From assembly GCF_006335005.1 (NCBI RefSeq), contig NZ_VDMP01000025.1, positions 450,187 to 514,186 of the forward strand: 64,000 bases of DNA. The letters run 5' to 3'. Under the pieces are notes generated by a model, which worked only from the letters and a program-made list of their open reading frames with translations, was not told where the DNA came from and ran no database searches. This DNA is from Nocardioides albidus. Lineage in GTDB: Bacteria > Actinomycetota > Actinomycetes > Propionibacteriales > Nocardioidaceae. The stretch's first letter is position 1. Every line of letters begins with the position of its first letter. Positions 46,384 to 54,626 of the stretch are shown here, one piece after another. The translations under genes were made by a program, and so were the position numbers.

Positions 46384-47177
46384 GCGTGCCCGCGCTGATG
46401 ACCGTCCTCGCCGCGGTCGCCGCTGCTCTGGCGCTGGCGATGCCCGCTGGGCCGCGTCTCGCGGGGGAGGTCGTACCCGTCCCGGGCGGCGGCCGCACGC
46501 GCCTCCTGGCCGTGGTGGCGGTCTCCGCCGCGATCGCCCTCATGGCCGGCGGTTCGGCCCAGGGCCTGGTGCTCCCGCTCCTCGGCGTCGGCCTCGTCAG
46601 CGCCGTGGTCCGGGGCCTGGCCGCGCATCGGCGCGACCGCGACGCCGCGGAGGTACGCCGCCGCGTGGTCGACCTGTGCGACGCCCTGCGCGCCGAGCTC
46701 GCGGCGGGCCAGACCCCGGCGGGCGCCCTCGACCGGGCTGCCTCGGAGTGGCCGCTGGTCGCTCCCGCCGCGCGCGCGGCGCAGAGCGGGGGCGACGTGG
46801 AGTCGGCGCTGCGATCCCTCGCCGCGACGCCGGGCGGGGAGGCGTTGCGCGTGGTCGCGGCGGCGTGGCAGGTGGCGCACCGGACCGGGCACGGTCTGGC
46901 CGACACCCTCGGTCGGGTGGCCACCGACCTGCGGGCGGCGGAGCGCACGCGGCGGATCGTGGGCGGCGAGCTGGCCTCGGCCCGGGCGACCGCCCGCCTC
47001 CTCGCGGCCCTGCCGCTCCTGGCCCTGCTGATGGGATCCGGCGCGGGCGCGAACCCGGTGCGCTTCCTGCTCGGCCATCCGGCCGGGCTGACCTGTCTCG
47101 TCGGCGGGCTGGCGGCCGGCTATGCCGGCATCGTCTGGATCGAGGCGCTCGCCAGGGACGTCGAGCGTCATGGATGA
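46380..47177 (+). CDS. tadB: TadB-like inner-membrane platform protein
   Basis: A 265-residue protein of the T2SSF fold that forms the membrane platform of the pilus machine with TadC. Two membrane segments open the chain (about 5-22 and 40-75), a cytoplasmic helical domain (about 95-205) has ELAAGQTPAGALDRAA and AAAWQVAHRTGHGLADTL, and two segments close it. The length is typical of the shortened actinobacterial TadB. It overlaps cpaF by 4 bases and tadC by 8. Confidence 0.85.
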   Translation: MSVPALMTVLAAVAAALALAMPAGPRLAGEVVPVPGGGRTRLLAVVAVSAAIALMAGGSAQGLVLPLLGVGLVSAVVRGLAAHRRDRDAAEVRRRVVDLCDALRAELAAGQTPAGALDRAASEWPLVAPAARAAQSGGDVESALRSLAATPGGEALRVVAAAWQVAHRTGHGLADTLGRVATDLRAAERTRRIVGGELASARATARLLAALPLLALLMGSGAGANPVRFLLGHPAGLTCLVGGLAAGYAGIVWIEALARDVERHG

Positions 47178-47943
47178 GTGGGTGGTCGTGGTCGGCCTGC
47201 TCGTCGCCGCGGGGGTGCTCCTCGGCCCGGCAGCGCGTCCCGCCCTCGACGGCGGCCGCGGTGTTGGCGGCGGTGTCGGCGGCGGTGCCGGCGCGTCCCC
47301 GGCGTCCGACCCGGCTGACCGGGTCGAGCGCGACGGCATCCTGCGGCGGGGCCGGCTCGTCTGGGGACTGCTCGCCGGCTGCGGCGCCGGGGCCCTGCTC
47401 GGCGGTCCGCTCGCCCTGCCGGCCGGGCTGGGGGTCGGTCTCCTGGTCGCCGCGACCGCCGGGCGTCTGGAGCCGAGAGCGGCCCGGGAGCGGCGCGAGG
47501 AGGTACGCCGCGACCTCCCCCATGTCGTCACCCTGCTGGCTGCGGCCCTGCGCTCGGGCCAGGCGCCGGCCGACGCGATCGAGCTGGTGTGCCGCGCCCT
47601 GCCGGGGGCCGCGTCGGATCGTCTCGCGGCTACCGCCGCGCGGCTCCGGCTCGGCGGGGACGGCGCTGTCATCTGGGCCCGCCTGGCCGACGATCCCGAG
47701 CTCGGGCCGCTCGGGCGCGCCCTCGCCCGCGCGCAACGGACGGGGGCGCCGGTGGTGGCCGCGGTCGAAGGGCTGGCCGCGGAGCTCGCCGCGCGTGCCC
47801 GGGCCGAGGTGGAGGACCGTGCACGCGCCGTGGGAGTCCGGGCCGCCGTACCCCTGGGCGTCTGCCTGCTGCCGTCGTTCCTGCTGCTCGGCATCGTCCC
47901 GCTGGCGGTCTCGCTGGCGGGCGGCATCGTGCGGAGCGGGTGA
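47170..47943 (+). CDS. tadC: TadC-like inner-membrane platform protein
   Basis: A 257-residue T2SSF-domain protein, partner of TadB. Membrane segments lie at about 4-20, 60-100 and 225-252. The cytoplasmic T2SSF part has VTLLAAALRSGQAPADAIEL and LARAQRTGAPVVAAVEGLA. Residues 30-45 are a Gly/Val-rich low-complexity spacer. The ATG at 47170 lies 8 bases inside tadB. A 160-base gap then separates it from flp. Confidence 0.85.
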   Translation: MDEWVVVVGLLVAAGVLLGPAARPALDGGRGVGGGVGGGAGASPASDPADRVERDGILRRGRLVWGLLAGCGAGALLGGPLALPAGLGVGLLVAATAGRLEPRAARERREEVRRDLPHVVTLLAAALRSGQAPADAIELVCRALPGAASDRLAATAARLRLGGDGAVIWARLADDPELGPLGRALARAQRTGAPVVAAVEGLAAELAARARAEVEDRARAVGVRAAVPLGVCLLPSFLLLGIVPLAVSLAGGIVRSG

Positions 47944-48109
47944 ATCAGGAGGCACATCCGTGTCGTCCGGAGCCGTCGGCCGTCCCCAGGCCCAACACCG
48001 ACCGGGCGTCCTCCACAGGCCCGGACCGGCCGAGGCGCCGGCGTCGGCCGGGACCCGCACTCTGGACCCGACAGCCGCACCCGGTGGCTGCAGACGAACG
48101 GAGAGAACC

Positions 48110-48289
48110 TTGAGATTGCGCACCTCCCGTCCCTCGGAGCGGGGCGTCACCACCGCGGAGTACGCCGTCGCGACCGCGGCCGGCGCGGGCTTCGCCGGCC
48201 TGCTCTACAAGCTGCTCAGCGGAGGCTTCGGCGACAAGCTGATCAAGACCCTGTTCGACCATGTGCTCGGCCTGCTCGGCATGGGGTGA
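48110..48289 (+). CDS. flp: Flp-type pilin (DUF4244), short
   Basis: A 59-residue prepilin. A short basic leader ends in RPSERG, and cleavage after Gly12 would give a mature chain starting VTTAEYAVATAAGAGFAG, with Glu at +5 and Tyr at +6 as in Flp pilins. The rest is one hydrophobic helix with LLYKLL and a short tail. I chose the TTG at 48110, preceded by GGAGAG, because it gives the usual leader. A GTG at 47960 with AGGAGG seven bases upstream is in the same frame and would give a 59-residue leader; this is a serious alternative. It is the expected structural subunit of the tad pilus. Confidence 0.82.
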   Translation: MRLRTSRPSERGVTTAEYAVATAAGAGFAGLLYKLLSGGFGDKLIKTLFDHVLGLLGMG

Positions 48290-48689
48290 GCGACGTCGGG
48301 CCCGCGGGGGGCAGCGCCGCCGCGAGCGCGCCGGGGACCGAGGCGCGGTGACCGCCGAGCTCGCGCTGGCGCTTCCGGTGCTCCTCGCGCTGACCACCGG
48401 CCTGGTGTGGCTGCTGGCGGTCGGCGTCGCCCAGGTCCGCACCGTCGACGCGGCGCGGGAGGCGGCCCGAGCCCTCGCGCGGGGCGACGACGCCGGCGAG
48501 GCCCTGGCCCTGGGCGAGCGGGTCGCCCCCGACGGCGTCCGGCTCACCGTGGCCCGCTCGGGCGAGCGGGTCGTGGTCCGGGCGCGCGGTCGCGTCCGGG
48601 GCCCCGGTGGCCTGTTCGGCTCGATCCCGGGCGCGACCCTGCAGGCCGAGGCGGTGGCGATCGCCGAGGAGGAAGGAGGCGGCCCGTGA
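48261..48689 (+). CDS. TadE family pseudopilin
   Basis: A 142-residue protein with a basic leader (RRRERAGDRGA), then VTAELALALPVLLALTTG as the single membrane helix, with the Glu expected of TadE-type pseudopilins. The remainder is a small extracellular domain ending EEEGGGP. The ATG at 48261 overlaps flp by 29 bases and is the only start that keeps the leader; a GTG at 48348 would begin directly at the cleavage site and is unlikely. The stop overlaps the next GTG. Confidence 0.8.
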   Translation: MCSACSAWGERRRARGGQRRRERAGDRGAVTAELALALPVLLALTTGLVWLLAVGVAQVRTVDAAREAARALARGDDAGEALALGERVAPDGVRLTVARSGERVVVRARGRVRGPGGLFGSIPGATLQAEAVAIAEEEGGGP

Positions 48690-49102
48690 CCGGGAGATCG
48701 GCGACCGGGAGATCGGCGACCGGGAGACAGGTGACGCGGCTGCCCGGCCAGGCACAGCGGGGAGCGGCCACCGTCCTGACCGTCGCGATGGCCGGCGTCC
48801 TCCTCCTCGTCGGCGCCGCCACGGGAGTGGTCGGGGCGATCGTCGTGGCCCACCGCCGAGCCCAGGCGGCCGCCGACCTCGCGGCCCTCGCGGCGGCGAC
48901 CACGCTCGGCCGGGCCGGCGACGCCTGTACGGCCGCCGCGGAGGTCGCCCGCGACAACGGTGCCGCGCTGACCACCTGCCAGGTCGAGGGGAGCGACGTC
49001 CTCGTCGAGGTCAGCGTCGCCGGGCCGCGTTGGCTCGGTCAGGATGAGGACCTCGGCGCGCGGGCCCGAGCCGGACCGGCCAGGAGCAGCCGGCCGCCGT
49101 AG
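48686..49102 (+). CDS. TadE-like/Rv3654c-type pilus-locus protein
   Basis: A 138-residue protein. A leader with three TGRSA-type repeats (from a 15-bp DNA repeat at 48688-48730) precedes QRGAATVLTVAMAGVLLLVG, a membrane helix like that of TadG/Rv3654c proteins. A short domain with AAADLAALAAAT, typical of helical TadG-like N-termini, and two Cys follows. AGGAGG lies upstream of the GTG, which overlaps the tadE stop. It is the last gene of the tad operon. Confidence 0.75.
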   Translation: MTGRSATGRSATGRQVTRLPGQAQRGAATVLTVAMAGVLLLVGAATGVVGAIVVAHRRAQAAADLAALAAATTLGRAGDACTAAAEVARDNGAALTTCQVEGSDVLVEVSVAGPRWLGQDEDLGARARAGPARSSRPP

Positions 49103-49115
49103 CCTCCTCGGGAGG

Positions 49116-49427
49116 TCAGCTCCCGTCGTCGGAGAGCTCGCCCCGGCGGCGTTCGAGCTCGACCTGGTCGAGCTTGTCCGAGAGCTCGGTGAGCCGCTTC
49201 TGCTCCTTGCGGCGCTTCCAGCCCTGCTTGGCCCCGGCCTTCATCATCCACAGTCCGCCGACGACGAGGAGAGTGGAGACCGCACCCCACAGCACCAGCG
49301 TCCCGGGCGCGACGTCCATGTTCATGATCTCGGCGGACCGGTGCTTGTAGTCGATGCTGGCGCCGAAGAAGCTCAGCACCAGCCCGATCACACCGACGAC
49401 CAGGACGACCAGTCCGAGCAGCAGCAT
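49116..49427 (-). CDS. Small two-helix membrane protein, unknown function
   Basis: A 103-residue protein with membrane segments at about 2-24 and 45-65 and a basic, then acidic coiled tail (KRRKEQKRLTELSDKLDQVE). I do not recognise the family. It lies just downstream of the helicase gene on the same strand, 9 bases after its stop, and converges with the tad operon. Confidence 0.65.
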   Translation of the reverse strand: MLLLGLVVLVVGVIGLVLSFFGASIDYKHRSAEIMNMDVAPGTLVLWGAVSTLLVVGGLWMMKAGAKQGWKRRKEQKRLTELSDKLDQVELERRRGELSDDGS

Positions 49428-49436
49428 GGCGGCAGG

Positions 49437-51815
49437 CTACCGCGCGCCACCCCGCTCGCCGGGTGCCTCGCGCAGCAGCGCGTCGAGCAGGGCGACGGCG
49501 CCGGCCTTGTCGAGCGGGTCGTTGCCGTTGCCGCACTTGGGGGACTGGATGCAGGACGGGCAGCCGGTCGCGCACTCGCAGGCCGCGATCGTGGCCCGGG
49601 TGGCGCGCAGCCAGGCGGCGGCGGTGCGGTAGCCGCGCTCGGCGAACCCGGCACCCCCGGGGTGGCCGTCGTGGACGAAGACGGTGAGCACGCCGGTGTC
49701 GGGATGGCGGGCGGTCGAGACGCCGCCGATGTCCCAGCGATCGCAGGTCGCGAAGAGAGGAAGGAGGCCGATGGAGCAGTGCTCGGCGGCGTGGGCGGCG
49801 CCGGGCAGGTCCGCAGGCGCCAGGCCCGCCGACGTGCGGAGGTCGCCGAGGACCGCATCGGGCACGGTCCACCACACGGCGGCGGTCGACAGCGTGCGCG
49901 CGGGCAGGTCGAGCGGGGTCTCGTCGATCACCTCGCCGGTGCGGGTGCGGCGCCGGAGGTAGGACGTCACCCGGCTGGTGACCTCGACGGTGCCGAAGGA
50001 GACCCGGCACGGTCCCCATGCGACGTGCTCGCGCTCGTCGACGATCTCGATGTCGGTCACGTCGCGTGCGGTCGTGGTGTGGTCGACCTCGGCGCGGTGC
50101 AGGGTCGCGACGTGCTCGTCGAGGTCGAGCGAGTCGACCAGCCAGGTCTCGCCGCGGTGGAGGTAGACGGCTCCCTCGTGGGCGGTGCTGTGCGCCCGTC
50201 CACCGTCGACGGTGCCGACCACCCGGCCGGTCCCGGACTCCACCAGCTGGACCTGGGCGCCGCCGGCCGAGCGGATGTCGGCGAGGTCGGCGGCACGGGC
50301 GCGGTCGGTCCAGTACCACCCGGCGGCCCGCCGGCGCAGCAGCCCGCGCTCGACCAGGGAGCCGAGCACCTCGCGCATGCGGGGGCCGAAGAGCTCGGCG
50401 TCCGCGACCGTCACCGGGATCTCCTGCGCCGCGGCGCACAGGTGCGGCCCCAGCACGTAGGGGTTGTCGGTGTCGAAGACCGTGCCCTCGACCGGGCGGC
50501 CGAGCAGCGCCTCGGGATGGTGGACGAGATAGGTGTCGAGCGGGTCGTCGCGGGCGACGAACAGGCCGAGGGCGCCCCCGCCGTCGCGGCCGGCGCGGCC
50601 GACCTGCTGCCAGAAAGCCGCCCGGGTGCCGGGGTAGCCGGTCACCACGACGGCGTCGAGACCGCTGATGTCGATCCCGAGCTCGAGAGCGTTGGTGGCG
50701 GCCATGCCGAGCAGACGTCCGCTGCGCAGATCCTGCTCGAGGGCGCGCCGCTCCTCGGGGAGGTAGCCGCCGCGGTAGGAGTCGATCCGGCCGGCGAGCG
50801 AGGGATCCACCTCGGCGACCAGCTCGCCGGCGCGGCGGGCCACGGTCTCGACGCCGTGTCGCGACCGCACGAACGCCAGGGTGCGCACGTCCTCGACCAC
50901 CAGGTCGGCGAGCAGGTCGGCGGTCTCGGCGGTGGCCGGGCGGCGCACAGGCGCACCGTGCTCGCCCTGGTACGACGTCAGCGGCGGCTCCCACAGCCCG
51001 AGGGCGAGCGCTCCGCGCGGTGAGCCGTCCTCGGTCACGGCGCTCACCTCGAGGCCGGTCATCCGGCGGGCGGTGACGTCGGGGTCGGCGACCGTGGCCG
51101 ACGCGAGGACGAACACCGGAGACGCGCCGTGGAACGCGCAGATGCGCCGCAGCCGGCGCACGATCTGCGCGACGTGGGCGCCGAAGACCCCGCGATAGTG
51201 GTGGCACTCGTCGATCACGACGTAGCGCAGCGAGCGGAGGAAGGAGGTCCAGCGCTCGTGGCTCGGGAGCAGGGAGCGGTGGAGCATGTCGGGGTTGGAG
51301 AGGACGTACTCCGCGTGGTCGCGGGTCCACTCGCGCTCCTCGGGCGTGCTGTCGCCGTCGTGGGTCGCGACCCGGACGTCGAGTCCGAGATCGCGGATCG
51401 CCGTGCACTGGTCGTGGGCGAGCGCCTTGGTGGGGGCGAGATAGAGCACGGACGCGCCGCGCTGTCCGCGCGGGCCGCGGGCCGCACGGATCTCGGAGAG
51501 CGCGGGCAACAGGTAGGCGAGGGACTTGCCGGACGCCGTACCGGTGGCGAGGACGACGTGCTCACCGCGGTGGGCCGCCTCGGCGGCGGCGACCTGGTGC
51601 TGCCAGGGGAGCACGACCCCGCGCCGGGAGTAGGCCGCCACCACCTCCGGGTCGGCCCACGCCGGCCAGGCGGCGGTGGCCGCCGCCCGCGCCGGGACCT
51701 GCTCGCGATGGGTCAGCCGCTGGGCCCGGGAGGGCAGCGCGACCAGCCGGTCGAGCAGCGCCTCGGGGTCGCGTCGGCCCGCCGGGGCGACGTCGAGATC
51801 GGGCTGCGCGGTCAC
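49437..51815 (-). CDS. DEAD/DEAH-box helicase, MrfA/YprA family (DUF1998)
   Basis: A 792-residue superfamily 2 helicase. Walker A is LATGTASGKSLAYLLPAL, the DEAH box is DECHHYRG, motif III is LASATV and the C-terminal lobe has ATNALELGIDISGLDAVV and QQVGRAGRDG. The C-terminal zinc site CECATGCPSCIQSPKC is that of MrfA-type proteins, which in Bacillus act in repair of mitomycin damage. The same gene (Rv3649) neighbours the tad and topA region in mycobacteria. The GTG at 51815 begins conserved sequence; frames reaching 51884 are less likely. Confidence 0.88.
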   Translation of the reverse strand: MTAQPDLDVAPAGRRDPEALLDRLVALPSRAQRLTHREQVPARAAATAAWPAWADPEVVAAYSRRGVVLPWQHQVAAAEAAHRGEHVVLATGTASGKSLAYLLPALSEIRAARGPRGQRGASVLYLAPTKALAHDQCTAIRDLGLDVRVATHDGDSTPEEREWTRDHAEYVLSNPDMLHRSLLPSHERWTSFLRSLRYVVIDECHHYRGVFGAHVAQIVRRLRRICAFHGASPVFVLASATVADPDVTARRMTGLEVSAVTEDGSPRGALALGLWEPPLTSYQGEHGAPVRRPATAETADLLADLVVEDVRTLAFVRSRHGVETVARRAGELVAEVDPSLAGRIDSYRGGYLPEERRALEQDLRSGRLLGMAATNALELGIDISGLDAVVVTGYPGTRAAFWQQVGRAGRDGGGALGLFVARDDPLDTYLVHHPEALLGRPVEGTVFDTDNPYVLGPHLCAAAQEIPVTVADAELFGPRMREVLGSLVERGLLRRRAAGWYWTDRARAADLADIRSAGGAQVQLVESGTGRVVGTVDGGRAHSTAHEGAVYLHRGETWLVDSLDLDEHVATLHRAEVDHTTTARDVTDIEIVDEREHVAWGPCRVSFGTVEVTSRVTSYLRRRTRTGEVIDETPLDLPARTLSTAAVWWTVPDAVLGDLRTSAGLAPADLPGAAHAAEHCSIGLLPLFATCDRWDIGGVSTARHPDTGVLTVFVHDGHPGGAGFAERGYRTAAAWLRATRATIAACECATGCPSCIQSPKCGNGNDPLDKAGAVALLDALLREAPGERGGAR

Positions 51816-51947
51816 CCTCGGATTGTCCCCCCGACCCCCGACACGGGGCGAACCCGTACCCATGGCATGTCCCGGTCGTTGCACGAGCGTGCGTCCGGCA
51901 TGGTTTGATAAGGGTCACTACGTAGGAGCTACTCCGGGGTGAGGGTC

Positions 51948-52280
51948 GTGAATCTGACACTGTCGACGCGCGAGGTCGGTGGGCGCACCGTCGTTGCCGT
52001 GGGTGGAGAGATCGACGTCTACACCGCCCCCAAGCTGCGTGACACCATCACCGAGCTGGTCGCCGGCGGCACCTACGACATCGTCGTGGACATGCAGGCG
52101 GTCGAGTTCCTCGACTCCACCGGCCTCGGGGTCCTCGTCGGCGGCCTGAAGAAGGTCCGTGCCCACGACGGCTCGCTCGAGCTCGTCTGCAACGCCGACC
52201 GGCTCCTGAAGATCTTCAAGATCACCGGACTGGCGAAGGTGTTCGTCATCCACGACTCGCCGGAGACCGCGCTCGCCTGA
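51948..52280 (+). CDS. Anti-sigma factor antagonist, BldG-like (STAS domain)
   Basis: A 110-residue STAS protein very like Bld[18 protein letters not shown] and [20 protein letters not shown] are the core; Ser57 in LDSTGLG is the phosphorylation site and falls at the same number as in BldG. When unphosphorylated such proteins sequester an anti-sigma kinase. The GTG at 51948 gives the usual BldG start; GTG 51939 is possible. Unlike in Streptomyces, no anti-sigma gene follows; an RsbQ-like gene and a PAS-GGDEF gene do, after 58 bases. It is divergent from the helicase gene. Confidence 0.88.
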   Translation: MNLTLSTREVGGRTVVAVGGEIDVYTAPKLRDTITELVAGGTYDIVVDMQAVEFLDSTGLGVLVGGLKKVRAHDGSLELVCNADRLLKIFKITGLAKVFVIHDSPETALA

Positions 52281-52338
52281 GCCTGGCACCGCTCAGCTCA
52301 CGGCCGCCTCGGCCGAATCTCCTCGCAAAGGAGAACCG

Positions 52339-53184
52339 ATGACAGCCACCGCCAGCGACACCGGTCCCGCGCCGGGCCCACTCGCGCGACGCCATGCCGC
52401 CACCGTGCACGAGGTGCGCGGCACCGTCCCGCTCCTCCTCTCCCACGGCTTCGGGACGAGCCAGGAGATGTGGGGCCGGCTCGTGCCGCTGGTCGAGGAG
52501 AGTCGCTCGGTCGTGCTCATGGACCACGTCGGCGCCGGCGGCTCGGACCTCTCGGCCTACGACCCGCGCCGCTACCAGACGCTGCGCGGGTACGCCGCCG
52601 ACGTCGCCGACCTGCTCGACGAGCTCGCGCTGGGCCCGGTCCACTACGTCGGCCACTCCGCCGGAGGCATGATCGGCGTCCTGGCCGCCCTCGCCCGCCC
52701 GGAGCTGTTCGCGTCGCTGTCGCTGGTCGGCGCGTCGCCGCGCTATCTCGACGACGACGGCTACGTCGGCGGGTTCACCCGGGCGGGGGTCGACGACCTG
52801 CTCGAGGCCATGGAGGCCAACTTTTTCCAGTGGTCGCGCTCGCTCGCCCCGGTCGCCATGGCCAACCCGGAGCGCCCGGAGCTCGCCGAGGAGCTGGCCG
52901 CCATCTTCGCGCGCACCCAGGCGCAGATCGCCGTCGACTTCGCGCGCGCGATCTTCCTCTCCGACTTCCGTGACGAGCTGCCCGGCGTGAGCCTGCCGAC
53001 CCACGTGGTGCAGGCGGCCGACGACCCGATGGTCCCGGCCGCGGTCGGCCGCTTCCTGCACGCCGCGATCCCCGGCAGCCGGCTGTCCCTCCTCGAGGCG
53101 ACCGGGCACTTCCCGCACGTCAGCGGTCCGGACGAGACCGCTCGGGCGCTTCTCGGCTTCCTCGACTCCCTCGCGCTGACGTGA
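52339..53184 (+). CDS. RsbQ-like alpha/beta hydrolase
   Basis: A 281-residue alpha/beta hydrolase. The nucleophile elbow is YVGHSAGGMIG with Ser107; the acid is in QAADDPMVP (about Asp228) and the base is His257 in ATGHFPHVS. The segments LVGASPRYLDDDGYVGGF and LEAMEANFFQW, and the ending HFPHVSGPDET, match RsbQ, the hydrolase that makes or binds a small hydrophobic signal for the energy-stress phosphatase RsbP of Bacillus. KAI2/D14 plant receptors are of the same family. AAGGAG lies six bases before the ATG. The stop overlaps the next GTG, so it is made together with a PAS protein. Confidence 0.88.
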   Translation: MTATASDTGPAPGPLARRHAATVHEVRGTVPLLLSHGFGTSQEMWGRLVPLVEESRSVVLMDHVGAGGSDLSAYDPRRYQTLRGYAADVADLLDELALGPVHYVGHSAGGMIGVLAALARPELFASLSLVGASPRYLDDDGYVGGFTRAGVDDLLEAMEANFFQWSRSLAPVAMANPERPELAEELAAIFARTQAQIAVDFARAIFLSDFRDELPGVSLPTHVVQAADDPMVPAAVGRFLHAAIPGSRLSLLEATGHFPHVSGPDETARALLGFLDSLALT

Positions 53185-54518
53185 GCGACGCGCTGCTCTA
53201 CGACCACGCGCCCTGCGGCTACCTGACGACCAGCGCCGACGGGGTCGTCAGCCGCGCCAACGCGACCCTCCTCGGCTGGCTGGGTCGCGGGTACGACGCG
53301 CTGGTCGGGACGCAGTTCGCCGACCACCTGCGGGCCGGCGCGCGCGTGGTGTGGCTGACCCACCACATCCCGCGCCTCGCCGCCACCGGTCGCCTCGACG
53401 CCGTCGCGGTCGACGTCGTGCGTGCGGACGGGTCCCTGCTCCCCGCGATCGTCACGGCGGTCCTGAGCCCCGACCCACCGCCGGCGGGCGGGCGTCCCGA
53501 GGTGCTGATCACCCTCATCGACGCCTCCGAGCGCCAGGCCTACGAGCGGGAGCTGCTCCTCGCCCGCCAGGCCGCGGAGCGGGCCCGCTGGCGCATGCGC
53601 GCCCTGCAGCGGGTCACCGAGGCCTGCGCGACCGCGGAGACCGAGGACGTCCTCGCCCACGGCGTCGCCGCCGCGGTCGCGGCCGGCCTCGAGCTCGCCG
53701 TCGCCCGGGTCTGGCTGGACCGGGACGGCGCCCTGACCGCCGCGGCCGCCGACAGCGTCGTCGACGGGGACGCCACCTGGGCGGACGAGGCCCCGAGCAT
53801 GGACAGCTTCCGTGCCTGGCGCGACGGGATCCCCGTGCTGCCCGAGCAGACGGCCGGGACCCGCACGAGCGCCGCCGTACCGCTCGGCCACGGCGGCGAG
53901 ACCCTGGGCGTGCTGGAGGTCGTCGTCGCCGAGACCTGGCGGGGGACGCCCGCCGACCTCGAGGTCCTCGTGATGATGGGGGCCGTGATCGGCCAGGCGC
54001 TCGCCCGGGCCCGGATGCACGCCCGCATGGAGCGGATGGCGCTGTACGACGACCTGACCGACCTGCCGAACCGCGCCCTGTTCCTGCGCACCGTCGAGCA
54101 GGCCGTCGCCAGGTCGCGCCGCGCGAGCACCCGGCTCACGCTCCTCTTCGTCGACCTCGACGGGTTCAAGGGCGTCAACGACACCTACGGCCACGCCGCG
54201 GGCGACCAGGTCCTGCAGGAGTGCGCCGGCCGGATCCGCGGAGCCGTCCGCGCCGCGGACCTCGTGGCGCGCCTCGGCGGCGACGAGTTCGTCGTCCTGT
54301 GCGAGGACTGCTCCCCCGAGATCGCCGAGGAGATCGCCCAGCGGGTCCGCGACGGCGTACGAGAGCCCATCGTCCTGGCCGACGGCATCGCCGAGGTGGG
54401 TGCGAGCGTGGGCATCACGACCGCCGTGCCGCCGCACGACGAGGGGATCGTCGACCGGCTCATCGCCGACGGCGACGCGGCGATGTACGCCGAGAAGGCC
54501 GGCCGACAGCGACTGTGA
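53181..54518 (+). CDS. PAS-GAF-GGDEF diguanylate cyclase paired with RsbQ-like protein
   Basis: A 445-residue soluble protein. Residues 1-115 form a PAS domain whose opening, DHAPCGYLTTSADG, and WLTHHIPRLAATGRLD resemble the RsbP sensor domain. A helical linker (115-155) leads to a GAF-like domain (about 155-290), then a GGDEF domain (about 290-445) with DDLTDLPNRALF, FVDLDGFKGVND and an intact ARLGGDEFVVL. RAAD five residues before GGDEF is an inhibitory I-site. It should make cyclic di-GMP under control of a ligand delivered by the RsbQ-like partner. In Bacillus the same type of PAS controls a PP2C phosphatase; none is present here. Confidence 0.88.
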   Translation: MSDALLYDHAPCGYLTTSADGVVSRANATLLGWLGRGYDALVGTQFADHLRAGARVVWLTHHIPRLAATGRLDAVAVDVVRADGSLLPAIVTAVLSPDPPPAGGRPEVLITLIDASERQAYERELLLARQAAERARWRMRALQRVTEACATAETEDVLAHGVAAAVAAGLELAVARVWLDRDGALTAAAADSVVDGDATWADEAPSMDSFRAWRDGIPVLPEQTAGTRTSAAVPLGHGGETLGVLEVVVAETWRGTPADLEVLVMMGAVIGQALARARMHARMERMALYDDLTDLPNRALFLRTVEQAVARSRRASTRLTLLFVDLDGFKGVNDTYGHAAGDQVLQECAGRIRGAVRAADLVARLGGDEFVVLCEDCSPEIAEEIAQRVRDGVREPIVLADGIAEVGASVGITTAVPPHDEGIVDRLIADGDAAMYAEKAGRQRL

Positions 54519-54559
54519 CGCGCGTCACAACCTTCATGTGTTCTGCGCCACAGTCTGCG

Positions 54560-54565
54560 TAGACT
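54560..54565 (+). promoter_or_regulatory. Possible extended -10 box (TGCGTAGACT) for hppA
   Basis: TAGACT preceded by TGC lies 62 bases before the hppA ATG in the 108-base gap after the GGDEF gene. A weak -35 lies about 17 bases upstream around 54537. Confidence 0.35.
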
Positions 54566-54626
54566 CCGGGCACGCTCTCAGACCTGGCCTCATGGCCGAA
54601 CCTGAACCCCCGCAGGAGGCAGTCGT

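Noticed and set aside
46076-47959. Long frame upstream of and continuous with the Flp pilin
   Set aside because: It is out of frame with tadB and tadC, which are clearly coding there; only the last segment encodes the pilin.
51879-51911. Promoter TTGCAC with TTTGAT or TGATAA before the bldG-like gene
   Set aside because: The spacer would be 19 to 21 bases, too long for a confident call.
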